Below, piece after piece: positions 35,882 through 45,266 of a DNA stretch of 64,000 bases. The notes beneath the pieces are model-generated. The model did no database searches. It had not been told where the DNA came from and was given only the letters and a program-made list of their open reading frames with translations. The position numbers were made by a program, and so were the translations under genes. The DNA is taken from positions 558,001 to 622,000 of the forward strand of contig NZ_CP155576.1 in assembly GCF_039693965.1 (NCBI RefSeq). The letters are read 5' to 3'. The number at the start of each line of letters is the position of its first letter. Positions within the stretch are counted from its first letter, which is position 1. The stretch comes from Moraxella sp. K1664. Its GTDB lineage: Bacteria > Pseudomonadota > Gammaproteobacteria > Pseudomonadales > Moraxellaceae.

Positions 35882-36430
35882 TCAAGTATTTTTTGCAAAA
35901 GATAGCGGTGTATCTCGCCCAAAATGCACCTCAACAGTCAGTTTTGGTACGTCCCCCAGCACGTCTTGGCACACGTTCATGACATGCTCGGCAGTGAGCC
36001 ACTCCACCGCACTGCTCTCTTGGGCGGTGTCCTTGACCAGCAGAGCCGACCCCAGTATCGCCACACGTCTGAGTCCTTTGTATCGCATGAGTTCATAAAT
36101 GTGTGGTTTTAGGGCGGTTAGGCAGCGTGTGAGCATTCGCACGCTGATGGGCTGTTCGGGGAATTTTTGGACGACAAGGCTACCGACATATTCTGCCCCG
36201 CCCGTCTGCACGCCAAGCCCTGCGGTCTGCTTGGAGATACGAAACACCAACGCATCGCCCAGCGACAGCTCGCCCCCGATTGCCTTTTTTTGATAATGCT
36301 CGTAGTTATCGGCATACAAACCTTTGCACCTTGCGATGACAGGGTGGGCGATGTTACCGTCCGTGCTAACGGGCATGATAAGCATCTGAGCACGAGACTG
36401 CAAAAACGGCTCATGACTGGCAAAAATCAC
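35882..36430 (-). CDS. Macro-domain-like protein
   Basis: 182 residues from a GTG at 36430 (MIFASHEPFLQSRAQMLIMPVSTDG). The layout follows the macro domain: an early 'DALVNxVN'-like strand (SRAQMLIMPVSTDG), a helix with CKGLYADNYEHYQKK resembling the FxxxYPxxYxxY helix, and strands LVVQKFP and LRRVAILGSALL with a late VEWLTAEHVMNVCQDVL helix. Macro domains bind or remove ADP-ribose. The typical catalytic Asn is not obvious, so activity is uncertain. Overlaps a small upstream frame by GTGA. Confidence 0.5.
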   Translation of the reverse strand: MIFASHEPFLQSRAQMLIMPVSTDGNIAHPVIARCKGLYADNYEHYQKKAIGGELSLGDALVFRISKQTAGLGVQTGGAEYVGSLVVQKFPEQPISVRMLTRCLTALKPHIYELMRYKGLRRVAILGSALLVKDTAQESSAVEWLTAEHVMNVCQDVLGDVPKLTVEVHFGRDTPLSFAKNT

Positions 36431-36576
36431 AACGCACCGCCCGATACAGGATGGGTTTGCTCGTTGTCGGGATTGTCATTATTATCTTTTTCATCAGCAG
36501 ACAGTTCGGTATTGTCATGTTCATCAGCTAGGCTGTCATGAATGATAAAGGGGTTGATGTTACATAGCTCGCACAT
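36427..36576 (-). CDS. Small acidic protein upstream of the macro-domain gene
   Basis: A 49-codon frame from ATG 36576 (MCELCNINPFIIHDS...) ending TGA at 36427, sharing GTGA with the next gene's start. The N-terminus has a CxxC pair; the rest is Asp/Asn/Glu-rich. The tight overlap argues for translation, since the downstream GTG lacks its own clear ribosome site. No family recognised. Confidence 0.45.
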   Translation of the reverse strand: MCELCNINPFIIHDSLADEHDNTELSADEKDNNDNPDNEQTHPVSGGAL

Positions 36577-36602
36577 AATTTTCACATATAGATGAAGAAC
36601 GT

Positions 36603-36665
36603 TAAAATTACCGCAAATTTATGATGTGTGGTATCATCAAGGGCGTGGAAAGCACGCCCCTACAA
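36603..36665. repeat. Short palindromic repeat with AAAATTACC flank
   Basis: GGGCGTGGAAAGCACGCCC (36642-36660) is a short hairpin. The preceding AAAATTACCGCAAATTTATG (36605-36624) recurs as AAAATTACCACAAATTTATG near 54222-54241, again followed by a GTAGGG-type palindrome, so the two are copies of one intergenic repeat. Confidence 0.55.
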
Positions 36666-36804
36666 AGCCTGTGGTAAATATTAAGTTTGTTAAGTATAAA
36701 TATCAATAGACCCTACTTATTATAATGCCAAACACCAAAAATACCAATGCCCACCGCCAATAATGATATAATGCCCATTTATGATACCCAAAAAATAGGC
36801 AATC

Positions 36805-38226
36805 ATGACCCACCAGTTATCCAAATCCGAGCAAACCCGAACACCCATTACCCTACACATTACCGCCCTAACCCATGACGGGCGTGGTATCGCAACCTAT
36901 GATGACACGCATGGCGACAAATCGGGCAAAAAAGTCTTTGTTAGCCACGCCCTACCCACCGAGACGGTAACGGCAACCCTTACCAAATCCAAAAAAAGCT
37001 ATGACGAAGCCGACTGCTTGGACGTGCTAACCCCAAGTCCCCACCGCACCGCTCCCATGTGTCCGCATTTTGGGGTGTGTGGCGGTTGCACCTTACAGCA
37101 TTTTGACGTGGATGAGCAGATTAAGCACAAACAGTCCGTCCTACAAAACCACCTTGCCAAATCAGGCATTACCCCTGCCACGTGGCTGTCGCCAATCGTG
37201 GGCGACAGAACGCATTATCGCACCAAAGCCCGTTTGGGCGTGCGTTACCTACCCAAGACAGACAGACTTATCGTGGGTTTTCGTGAGCGAGCGAGTAATT
37301 TTTTGACGGACATTGGCACTTGTCCGATTTTGGATAGGCGTGTGGGCGATAGATTAGATGACTTAAAACAGCTTTTAAAAACGCTAAAAATCAAAGACAG
37401 TATTACCCACTTAGAAATCGCTATGGGCGAGAATGCGAGCAAAGAAATGGGCGACTTGCCAAGCGTGGCTCTTATCGTTCGCCATACCAAGCCAATCAAT
37501 AAAGCCGACACCGCCAAACTTATCCATTTTGGCAAGCCCGTTAATTGGCAAGTTTATTTACAGCCCAAAGGATATGACAGCATTTACCGCATTGATAGCA
37601 CGGACAAGGCAATACTGCCCATGAGCCACGCCACGCCCCCGACAGGCGGACTGTTTTATCATTTGCCTGAGTTTGGCTTAACCTTACAAAGTAGCCCCAC
37701 CGACTTTACACAGGTCAATTTATCGGTCAATCGGCAAATGGTTGAGCTTGCCTGCCGTCTTCTAGATTTAAAGCAAGGCGAGCGAGTGCTAGATTTGTTT
37801 TGTGGACTGGGTAACTTTTCGCTTGCTCTTGCCAAATGCGTGGGGGATACGGGCAAGGTCATTGGCGTGGAAGGTAGCACTGACATGGCCATGCGTGCTA
37901 CGATGAATGCTAGGGACAACGGACTTGCCAACACCGAATTTTTTGCCCAAGACCTAACCCAAGATTTCTCAGATAAGCCGTGGGTCGGGCAGGTGGATGC
38001 TCTACTCATTGACCCGCCACGCACAGGAGCATGGGAAGTTATGGATTATCTGGGGCGATTTGATGCCCGCCGTATCGTCTATGTCTCATGCGACCCTGCC
38101 ACGCTTGCCCGAGACAGCATTCGCCTTGCCGAGCAGGGCTATCGGGCGACTCATGCAGGGGTTATGGATATGTTTTGTCATACAGGACACGTTGAGAGCA
38201 TTGTTCGCTTTGAAAAGGTGGTCTAA
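36805..38226 (+). CDS. rlmD: 23S rRNA (uracil-1939-C5)-methyltransferase RlmD
   Basis: 473-residue RumA/RlmD enzyme. N-terminal TRAM domain ([20 protein letters not shown]), the 4Fe-4S cysteines ([14 protein letters not shown] plus an upstream and a downstream Cys), the SAM motif [14 protein letters not shown] near residue 330 and the catalytic region [10 protein letters not shown] and [11 protein letters not shown] with the nucleophilic Cys. Complete and of normal length. ATG 36805 lies below a TATAAT near 36766. Confidence 0.93.
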   Translation: MTHQLSKSEQTRTPITLHITALTHDGRGIATYDDTHGDKSGKKVFVSHALPTETVTATLTKSKKSYDEADCLDVLTPSPHRTAPMCPHFGVCGGCTLQHFDVDEQIKHKQSVLQNHLAKSGITPATWLSPIVGDRTHYRTKARLGVRYLPKTDRLIVGFRERASNFLTDIGTCPILDRRVGDRLDDLKQLLKTLKIKDSITHLEIAMGENASKEMGDLPSVALIVRHTKPINKADTAKLIHFGKPVNWQVYLQPKGYDSIYRIDSTDKAILPMSHATPPTGGLFYHLPEFGLTLQSSPTDFTQVNLSVNRQMVELACRLLDLKQGERVLDLFCGLGNFSLALAKCVGDTGKVIGVEGSTDMAMRATMNARDNGLANTEFFAQDLTQDFSDKPWVGQVDALLIDPPRTGAWEVMDYLGRFDARRIVYVSCDPATLARDSIRLAEQGYRATHAGVMDMFCHTGHVESIVRFEKVV

Positions 38227-38241
38227 ACCCATCAAAACAAC

Positions 38242-38271
38242 AAACCCATCATCTATCAGATGATGGGTTTT
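38242..38271. terminator. Bidirectional terminator between rlmD and mscL
   Basis: A 13-bp perfect stem, AAACCCATCATCT (38242-38254) with AGATGATGGGTTT (38258-38270), between convergent genes. Confidence 0.85.
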
Positions 38272-38289
38272 GGGTATGATACATGCTAA

Positions 38290-38718
38290 TTATTTGCTTA
38301 GCTTTTGGCTAATCTCACGCAGTAGCAATACCTCTTCTGATGGCTCGGCAGGAGCTTCTGGTTCTGCTTCGGCTTGTCTACGCATTTTGTTCATGCCTTT
38401 AACAAGCAAGAATACGATGAATGCTAGGATGATAAAATTAATCAAAATCGTGATAAAATTACCATACGCCAATACAGGCACGCCCGCCTCTTTTAAGGCG
38501 GCGTAAGTCATCGCTGTACCCTCTGGCACTTCGGCAAGTGGGATAAGCATGTTGCTAAAATCCACGTCGCCAATCACCGCAGAGATGACCGGCATAATCA
38601 CATCATCGACCAATGACGTGGTAATCTTGCCGAACGCCCCGCCGATGATGACACCAACTGCCAAATCCATCACGTTGCCTTTGACGGCAAATTCTTTAAA
38701 CTCTTGAAGCATACTCAT
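38290..38718 (-). CDS. mscL: Large-conductance mechanosensitive channel
   Basis: 142 residues from ATG 38718 ([32 protein letters not shown]). Two membrane helices, the glycine-rich pore helix ([20 protein letters not shown]) and TM2 ([21 protein letters not shown]), then a charged C-terminal bundle helix. Homopentamer releasing solutes on hypo-osmotic shock. The longer frame would start at a TTG at 38730. Confidence 0.93.
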   Translation of the reverse strand: MSMLQEFKEFAVKGNVMDLAVGVIIGGAFGKITTSLVDDVIMPVISAVIGDVDFSNMLIPLAEVPEGTAMTYAALKEAGVPVLAYGNFITILINFIILAFIVFLLVKGMNKMRRQAEAEPEAPAEPSEEVLLLREISQKLSK

Positions 38719-38891
38719 GGTTTGTCTCAACTTTTAACAAAAATATGAAAATTATTCTTATTCTCATATTCTAACAAAATTTGGGGTAATATGCAAAGAC
38801 TTGCCCCAAATCAACAAATTGACGGATAAGATACCATTTATTTCTAAAATAACAATTTAGAATATTTAAATGATGGCATCATTTTTGTCAA

Positions 38892-40739
38892 TTAAGCATC
38901 CTTTTTACGCCCAAAACGCTTACGGTCATTTTCGGTCAGATACTTTTTGCGAATACGGATGGATTTTGGCGTGACTTCGACAAGCTCATCATCTTCGATA
39001 AACTCTAACGCCTGCTCCAAGCTATACTCCAAGGCAGGGGTCAGGATAATCGCATCGTCCGAGCCTGACGCACGGATGTTGGTCAGCTGTTTGGCTTTGG
39101 TTGGGTTGACCACCATGTCATCGCCACGAGAGTTGATACCGACAATCATACCTTCATAAACTTCAAGCTGTGGCTTGGCGAACAGTCGACCACGCTCTTG
39201 CAAGCTAAACAGAGCATAGCCTAGGCAAGTACCTGTTACCATAGAAATGAGTACGCCATTTTGACGTTTGGCAACCGCACCCTCTTTCATCTCGCCATAA
39301 TGGCTAAAACTTGATGTCATGATACCCGTGCCAGATGTCATGGTCAAAAACTCCGAGCGAAAGCCGATAAGTCCACGAGACGGCACAGTTGCCTCGATAC
39401 GGATACGACCTTTGCCGTCCACCTCCATGTTGGTCAGCTCGCCTTTGCGGTTACCCATCTGCTCCATGACTGCCCCTTGATGCTGTTCTTCGACATCAAA
39501 AGTCACGTTCTCATAAGGCTCACACATCACACCATCAATCTCTTTGATGATAACTTCTGGTCGAGATACACCCAGCTCAAAGCCCTCACGTCTCATGTTT
39601 TCAATCAAAACAGACAGATGTAGCTCGCCACGACCCGATACCTTAAAGCGGTCTGGACTGTCGGTGTCTTCAACACGCAGTGCCACATTATGAATCAGTT
39701 CACGGTCTAGGCGTTCACGAATGTTGCGAGACGTGACAAATTTACCCTCTTTGCCGGCAAATGGGCTGTCATTGACCTGAAAAGTCATCGATACGGTCGG
39801 CTCATCCACCGATAACGCTGGCAAGGCTTCGACTTCTTTGGGGTCGCAAATGGTGTCTGAGATGTTAAGGTTGTCAATGCCCGTTACGCAGACGATGTCG
39901 CCTGCTTGGGCAGAGTCCACGTCCACACGTTCAAGTCCATGATAGCCCATGATTTTTAGGATACGACCGTTACGCTTGTTGCCGTCTTTATCCACAATCA
40001 CCACAGGGGTATTGGTCTTGACCGAGCCACGCTGAATGCGACCCACGCCAATCACGCCAACAAAGCTGTTGTAGTCAAGGCTTGAAATTTGCATTTGGAA
40101 TGCACCGTCCACGTCCACTTTTGGTGGCTCAACGATGTCCACAATGGTCTCAAACAAGGGGGTCATGTCAGGGGCAAGCTCATCAGGCGATAGTCCTGCA
40201 ATGCCGTTAATGCCCGAGGCATAGACAATCGGAAAATCAAGTTGTTCGTCTGTACCACCAAGATTATCAAATAAATCAAAGACTTGGTCAATCACCCAAT
40301 CAGCACGGGCGGCAGGTTTGTCGATTTTATTGATAATCACAATCGGCTTTAAGCCACGGGCAAACGCCTTTTGGGTCACAAAGCGAGTCTGTGGCATCGG
40401 GCCTTCTTGGCTATCGACCAGCAGTAGCACACAGTCCACCATAGACAGCACACGCTCCACTTCACCGCCAAAGTCGGCGTGTCCGGGGGTGTCCACGATG
40501 TTAATGCGGTATTCGGTATCGGTGCGTTTGTCCGTCCACTTGATGGCGGTATTTTTGGCAAGAATGGTAATGCCACGCTCGCTCTCTAGGGCGTTTGAGT
40601 CCATGACTCGTTCAATCTCACCCGCACGCTCGCCTAAGGCACCAGATTGTTGTAAAAGTTTATCAACCAAGGTTGTTTTACCGTGGTCAACGTGAGCAAT
40701 AATGGCAATATTGCGTAGATGTTGGATATTGTTTGACAT
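38892..40739 (-). CDS. typA: Ribosome-associated GTPase TypA/BipA
   Basis: 615-residue translational GTPase. G1 AHVDHGKTTL, switch RGITILAKNTA, G3 DTPGHADFGGEVERVL, G4 NKIDKP, then EF-G-like domains and the BipA-specific C-terminus (...KKYLTENDRKRFGRKKDA). Involved in 50S assembly and stress or low-temperature growth. Complete. Confidence 0.95.
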   Translation of the reverse strand: MSNNIQHLRNIAIIAHVDHGKTTLVDKLLQQSGALGERAGEIERVMDSNALESERGITILAKNTAIKWTDKRTDTEYRINIVDTPGHADFGGEVERVLSMVDCVLLLVDSQEGPMPQTRFVTQKAFARGLKPIVIINKIDKPAARADWVIDQVFDLFDNLGGTDEQLDFPIVYASGINGIAGLSPDELAPDMTPLFETIVDIVEPPKVDVDGAFQMQISSLDYNSFVGVIGVGRIQRGSVKTNTPVVIVDKDGNKRNGRILKIMGYHGLERVDVDSAQAGDIVCVTGIDNLNISDTICDPKEVEALPALSVDEPTVSMTFQVNDSPFAGKEGKFVTSRNIRERLDRELIHNVALRVEDTDSPDRFKVSGRGELHLSVLIENMRREGFELGVSRPEVIIKEIDGVMCEPYENVTFDVEEQHQGAVMEQMGNRKGELTNMEVDGKGRIRIEATVPSRGLIGFRSEFLTMTSGTGIMTSSFSHYGEMKEGAVAKRQNGVLISMVTGTCLGYALFSLQERGRLFAKPQLEVYEGMIVGINSRGDDMVVNPTKAKQLTNIRASGSDDAIILTPALEYSLEQALEFIEDDELVEVTPKSIRIRKKYLTENDRKRFGRKKDA

Positions 40740-40852
40740 AAAATCTCAAAAAATGTAGAAAAATAGGTGTGTAAGCCAATAACTCACACAAAAGCTGTCT
40801 ATTATAGCACGGTTTTGGACAAATACAGCATTCAAATCCTATATTTTGATAA

Positions 40853-40888
40853 ATAAAAAACCACCCAAATTGCTTTGGATGGTTTTTG
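40853..40888 (-). terminator. Terminator of the OmpA-family gene
   Basis: On the minus strand, CCATCCAAA pairs with TTTGGGTGG (one G-T pair), followed by a T run; 14 bases after the stop at 40902. Confidence 0.8.
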
Positions 40889-40901
40889 AATAATCAAAAG
40901 A

Positions 40902-42170
40902 TTATCTGGTTTCTACAACGTTAGTTACTTTGTTACCTTGGATAACTGCATAAACACGACGGTTAAGTGCTTTGTTTTCAGCAGTATCGTTAGGCACCGC
41001 AGGACGGTCAAAGCCATAACCTACCGCAGAAACACGGTTAGGAGCGATACCAAACTCGTTAGATAGCATAGACTTCACAGCGTTTGCACGAGCTTCTGAT
41101 AGGCGTTGGTTGTAGCGAGCACTTGAACGCTTGCTGTCTTTAGATGCGTGACCTTCGATGGCAGCAGTAGCGTTCGGGAATTCACGCATTTTTTCTGCAA
41201 CTTTGGCAACTTCTTCACGGAACTGTGGCTTGATGTTTGACTTGTCACGGTCAAAGAATACACGAAGTTCCATGCGTAGGTCTTCTTGTACTGCACGCTC
41301 AACTGGACAGCCGTTAGCATCTACCACAACGTTACGTGGGGTATTTGGGCATAGATCTAGATGGTCAGCCACACCGTCGCCATCACTATCAACAACTTCT
41401 GGTGCTTCAATCACAATCACTGGTGGTGTAGTTACCACTGGTGGTGTAGTTACCACAGGCTCATGAATAGGTGCTACAGGTACGGTAGGTGCCAAACGAC
41501 CACCTAGGGTTACTTCAAGACCTGCTAGGGCTTGACCTTCCCACCATGCGTTGTCAAAGTTGTGAACGGCACGAGCTTCGCCACGTAGAGCTAAGGCATC
41601 GTTGATTAGGTAGCGAGCACCTAGACCTAGGTTACCGATGGTGTCTTTTGATTCAGATACTTCTGTGCCAGCTGGTGTGCCATCAAGAAGTTGTTCACGG
41701 CTTTCTACTTTATATTTGGCTTGACCTGCACCGATAAGCACATAAGGCTTGAACTTATTGTTGGTGTAGCCTGAAAACTGCTCAGTACCAATTAGGAAGT
41801 TACCAGAGATGATTTCTTCTTTGGCATCAAATACGTTTCTAGGATGAGCATTAGCAGAAGCTTTTGAAGCTCTTGCATCAGTGTCAGTTACGCCATATTC
41901 TACTTGGAACTGAGTAGATGGGGTTAGTTCCACACCTAGGGCTACGCCAGTATATAGGTCGCTTTCAAGAGCAACACCGCCATTTGTTGGGTTGGTAGGT
42001 GCATTGGTGTTAGCACCGTTAAGTTGCTGACCAGTTTTAAAAATCTCACGTTGCTTTTTGTGAGCTTCGTCTTGATATTGGTAACCAACTAGTGGGGTTA
42101 CGGTTACGCCAGCAGATGCAGCGGTAGCAGCAGTAGCAACCAATGCCAAAGCGATTTTATTAAGTTTCAT
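40902..42170 (-). CDS. OmpA-family outer-membrane protein
   Basis: 422 residues from ATG 42170, which follows GGAGGAATTT. Signal peptide to about residue 20 (LALVATAATAASA), an eight-strand barrel-like N-domain (VTVTPLVGYQYQDE... GGRLAP), a Pro/Val/Thr hinge with the repeat VVTTPP, a thrombospondin-type-3-like Ca-binding stretch (DSDGDGVADHLDLCPNTP) and a C-terminal OmpA peptidoglycan-binding domain (FREEVAKVAEKMREFP, IEGHASKD, LSEARANAVKSML, NRRVYAVI). A strong promoter and ribosome site suggest high expression. Confidence 0.92.
   Translation of the reverse strand: MKLNKIALALVATAATAASAGVTVTPLVGYQYQDEAHKKQREIFKTGQQLNGANTNAPTNPTNGGVALESDLYTGVALGVELTPSTQFQVEYGVTDTDARASKASANAHPRNVFDAKEEIISGNFLIGTEQFSGYTNNKFKPYVLIGAGQAKYKVESREQLLDGTPAGTEVSESKDTIGNLGLGARYLINDALALRGEARAVHNFDNAWWEGQALAGLEVTLGGRLAPTVPVAPIHEPVVTTPPVVTTPPVIVIEAPEVVDSDGDGVADHLDLCPNTPRNVVVDANGCPVERAVQEDLRMELRVFFDRDKSNIKPQFREEVAKVAEKMREFPNATAAIEGHASKDSKRSSARYNQRLSEARANAVKSMLSNEFGIAPNRVSAVGYGFDRPAVPNDTAENKALNRRVYAVIQGNKVTNVVETR
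41421..41462. repeat. 18-bp tandem repeat in the OmpA hinge
   Basis: Two near-perfect copies of an 18-bp unit (GGTGGTGTAGTTACCACT type), plus part of a third, encode VVTTPP repeats. The unit is a multiple of three, so copy-number change alters hinge length without a frameshift. Confidence 0.65.
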
Positions 42171-42227
42171 AAATTCCTCCAAAGGATGGTTTTGATAAAG
42201 TCAAACACACTTAGACTATCACTGTCT

Positions 42228-42257
42228 ATTCTAACATTAAGCGGAAATATTTTTCAA
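42228..42257 (-). promoter_or_regulatory. Promoter of the OmpA-family gene
   Basis: On the minus strand, -35 TTGAAA (42257-42252), 18-bp spacer, -10 TAGAAT (42233-42228), leaving a 5' UTR of about 50 bases with a strong ribosome site. Confidence 0.55.
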
Positions 42258-42415
42258 TACAAATTACAAAAATAATTCAGCTTTCTGACAGATAGTTATA
42301 GCTTAACGGCAAAATTAAAATTTGACAACCTTTTTTTGATGAAAAATACAGTTTATTACATAAAAGGTGCCAACTTTTACAATAAAATGGGGATTTTTTA
42401 CCGATAAATGGTAAT

Positions 42416-42507
42416 AGACTTCTTTCCAAACCCTGATTTTTATGGATTTTTAAAAACTTCAACCCCAATACTTATAAGGGTTTATTTTTAGTTTGGAAAG
42501 AGATTTA
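42416..42507. repeat. Repeat family S, solo copy (about 92 bp)
   Basis: AGACTTCTTTCCAAACC ... GTTTGGAAAGAGATTTA, with inverted ends CTTTCCAAAC / GTTTGGAAAG. Nearly identical copies are at 57155-57246 and, inverted, 58329-58421, where they lie inside family R elements. Here it stands alone between pdxJ and ompA. No coding capacity. Confidence 0.8.
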
Positions 42508-42514
42508 ATAAAGG

Positions 42515-43249
42515 TTAATCAGAGAATGCTTGTCTCATGTTTTTCACCGCTTTATCTAGTCCCACAAACACGCTATCGGCAATGATACTATGCCCGATGT
42601 TTAATTCATGAACGCCGTCAATTTGGGCAATGGGAGCAACATTATCCACCGTCAAGCCATGCCCTGCATTCACCAAAAAGCTCGGATGCTTGGATAAGGC
42701 AAACGCCACCGCCATTTTGACACGGTCTAACTCATGGCTGATTTTTTCTTTATCATTTTCAAGACAGCGTTCAGCATACGCCCCTGTATGAATCTCAATG
42801 GCATCTGCTCCAAGCTCTATCGCCCTTTCAATTTGGGCGGTATCAGGGTCAATAAAGAGCGATACTTTGATACCGACATTCTGTAAGTCTTTGATAAAGC
42901 TGGGTAATTTATCATTATTGATAACATCAAGCCCACCTTCGGTCGTCACCTCTTGGCGTTTTTCGGGGACAAGGCACACCCACTGGGGACGGACATCACG
43001 GGCAATGGCGAGCATCTCATCTGTTACCGCCATTTCTAGGTTCATCGGAATGCCAATCGCCTCTTTCATGGCATAGACATCGACATCCTTGATATGACGG
43101 CGGTCTTCACGCAGGTGCAGGGTAATGCCGTCCGCTCCTGCCTGCTCACACACCACCGCCCCTTTGACAGGACACGGATAATCCACGCCACGGGCGTTAC
43201 GAAGCGTGGCGATGTGGTCAATATTGACACCAAGTCGGGGAGTTTTCAT
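42515..43249 (-). CDS. pdxJ: Pyridoxine 5'-phosphate synthase
   Basis: 244-residue PdxJ, a TIM-barrel enzyme that condenses 1-deoxyxylulose 5-phosphate with 3-amino-1-hydroxyacetone phosphate to form PNP in vitamin B6 synthesis. Start [17 protein letters not shown], then [26 protein letters not shown] and [12 protein letters not shown] (catalytic His) are diagnostic. Preceded by the C13 peptidase gene on the same strand (45 bases). Confidence 0.95.
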   Translation of the reverse strand: MKTPRLGVNIDHIATLRNARGVDYPCPVKGAVVCEQAGADGITLHLREDRRHIKDVDVYAMKEAIGIPMNLEMAVTDEMLAIARDVRPQWVCLVPEKRQEVTTEGGLDVINNDKLPSFIKDLQNVGIKVSLFIDPDTAQIERAIELGADAIEIHTGAYAERCLENDKEKISHELDRVKMAVAFALSKHPSFLVNAGHGLTVDNVAPIAQIDGVHELNIGHSIIADSVFVGLDKAVKNMRQAFSD

Positions 43250-43294
43250 GGTTTTTCCTTAATAATATGTCGCATGTGTTAGGGCTTGTTATTG

Positions 43295-44725
43295 TTAAGG
43301 CTTGCCATCTGCTGGCATGGTCGGCTCTTGACTGTTGTCAAAAAGCGTTTGTTCCAACTCAGGCAGTGCCGTTTTCATGAGACTACCAACATACATCTGC
43401 GGCTGTGATGGCGTAAAGCCCATGAGTGCTTCTAGCTCGCCCACCCGCTTTTTGGCGTAGGCGTAGGCATTATCAAAAGTGTTTTTATCGCCACGCAAAC
43501 CTTCGGCAAAAAACGCCCGTCCAAAATAACTCAAATCGGCGTTATGACTGCACCCAAAAGACGCTCTATCGGCAGCCGATGCGGTGATAATAAGCGTGGT
43601 CGGTGATGCCAAACTCTCAATAAACGCACCCGAGTAGCACGATGAGATGACAATCACCCGCCAACGAATGCCCGATGCATCCAGTGTCTCTTTTAGCCAC
43701 ACAGGGTCAATGTCATCCAAATCCAGTGGCGGGTTATCCAGCACCAAATCCCCTAAAATCTGACCACTCTCATCCACCGCTCCGTGTGAGCTTAACGTCA
43801 AAAACAGCACATCTTCATCAGCATTCATCTGCTTACCGATGGTTTGGAGTGTCTCGTGAATGCTGGTCTTGGTGGCGATGGGGTCAGACTGCCATGTGTT
43901 TGGGTTATTGATGAGTGCAATCGATTTGCCCTTTGTACCAAAACGCACATCAAACAGCTGTTTTGCCTGCTCTATTTCATTGGTAAAGACATCCAACTCA
44001 CTATATCCTGCCACACCCATAAAGTACCAGTCGGTCTCGCCCGTCTCCGACTTTTCAATGCCTGCCAAATGGTCTGCCAAAATCATCGGCTGGGCATAAA
44101 AAGCGGTCTCGCTGATGGTCGGGTTTTGGTTTTTTACCTTAAAAATGGGTTGGTCTGCCACGTTTTTTTGCCATACTACCAACAGGGCAATCGCCCCGAT
44201 CATCATGATGACTCGCTCCCACCACTGCCAGTGCAAACGTTTGGCAAAAATCAGAAGCAGTGCTGCCGTCTGCCACACAAACAGTGCCACGAACAAATCT
44301 GGCAAAATGCGATACATCCAGTTTGGTAGCCAGTTTTGCAAGCTCAAAAACTGCATGCCACTTTGCACCAAAATCAGTAGCGTATCCGCCACAAGCCACA
44401 AAATCACAGGCACAAACAGCAGTGAATAGTTGAGCGTACGCTTGGCAAGCAAAATCCCTGCAATGAGCATGATGGTCGGCCAAATCAGATAACTGATGAG
44501 TCCTTGCTCGTTAAAATCACTGCCAAAATGTGCTGTCAGCCATGCCAGCAAAATATTGACCGCCAACGCCAATAAAGCAAATAGCACAAACTGCCCAAAC
44601 GTGGGCTTAACCCAATTAAAGGCACGTACTGACCCCACCAACATCCACAAGGCAGCGACGATATTGGCGGCAAAGTTTAGGGAAAATCTTGGTAAAGACT
44701 GTATTTTTAGGGATTGTAGTGACAA
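43295..44725 (-). CDS. Membrane-anchored C13 (legumain-like) cysteine peptidase
   Basis: 476 residues. The first ~210 carry seven or so hydrophobic helices; the rest is a peptidase C13 domain with the catalytic His in LFLTLSSHGAVDES (near residue 316) and the catalytic Cys in VIVISSCYSGAFIESL (near 361), the caspase/legumain dyad. The first codon I can support is TTG at 44725; the next Met is 27 codons in. Substrates of these bacterial forms are unknown. A run of acidic/Pro residues ends the protein. Confidence 0.8.
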   Translation of the reverse strand: MSLQSLKIQSLPRFSLNFAANIVAALWMLVGSVRAFNWVKPTFGQFVLFALLALAVNILLAWLTAHFGSDFNEQGLISYLIWPTIMLIAGILLAKRTLNYSLLFVPVILWLVADTLLILVQSGMQFLSLQNWLPNWMYRILPDLFVALFVWQTAALLLIFAKRLHWQWWERVIMMIGAIALLVVWQKNVADQPIFKVKNQNPTISETAFYAQPMILADHLAGIEKSETGETDWYFMGVAGYSELDVFTNEIEQAKQLFDVRFGTKGKSIALINNPNTWQSDPIATKTSIHETLQTIGKQMNADEDVLFLTLSSHGAVDESGQILGDLVLDNPPLDLDDIDPVWLKETLDASGIRWRVIVISSCYSGAFIESLASPTTLIITASAADRASFGCSHNADLSYFGRAFFAEGLRGDKNTFDNAYAYAKKRVGELEALMGFTPSQPQMYVGSLMKTALPELEQTLFDNSQEPTMPADGKP

Positions 44726-44762
44726 ATGGCGACTCTTTATCAGATATAAAACAAAAAGCTAA

Positions 44763-45266
44763 TTTGGCTTATTTTCGCAAAAATTTACAGCTGTGGCAAG
44801 TGATTTTGTAAAAAATCAGTGTATGGCTGTTCATATGGCTGTTCATATGGCTGTTCATATGACCATTTATCCATGCTATTTATCCATGCTAAACGTTTGG
44901 CATCACCTACCAAATATTAAATCGGCTCGGTCGGCTTTTAAGAAACTTTTAAGAAATTTAAGAAACTTTTAAGAAAAAAGTTATGTTTATCCAAAAACCA
45001 TAAATTTTTTATGGGCTTTTAAAAATTTGCTGTCAAAACTGATAAATGTGTTAAAATGTGGATTATTTGCAAACACAATTTACCTAATGTCATGAATAAG
45101 ATATGATTATTTGGTTGCACATAACATGACCACATAACGCATTTTATAAAAATGCCATGAGTATGGGCATGCCCCAATCAATGACCAATATAAAAGATGA
45201 GTGAAAAGATAAAAAACCCTGATTTGGGTAAACTAGCAAAGAACTTGTGCTTTTGGAACAGATGAC
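44763..45266. other. Gene-poor 504-base stretch with tandem repeats
   Basis: No supported gene. It contains three perfect copies of the 12-mer ATGGCTGTTCAT (44823-44858), two copies of ATTTATCCATGCT (about 44866-44892) and several TTTTAAGAAAC repeats (44938-44980). The 12-mers open a 48-codon frame starting MAVHMAVHMAVH, which I do not regard as a gene. The right end should hold the ccoS promoter, but no clear hexamers or FNR box stand out. Confidence 0.5.

Noticed and set aside
44823-44967. A 48-codon frame starting MAVHMAVHMAVH
   Set aside because: Made by tandem repeats, with no ribosome site, and the rest of the frame is low-complexity; described as repeats instead.
44823-44982. Possible CRISPR array
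   Set aside because: The repeats are 12-13 bp, contiguous, without spacers, and no cas genes are present.
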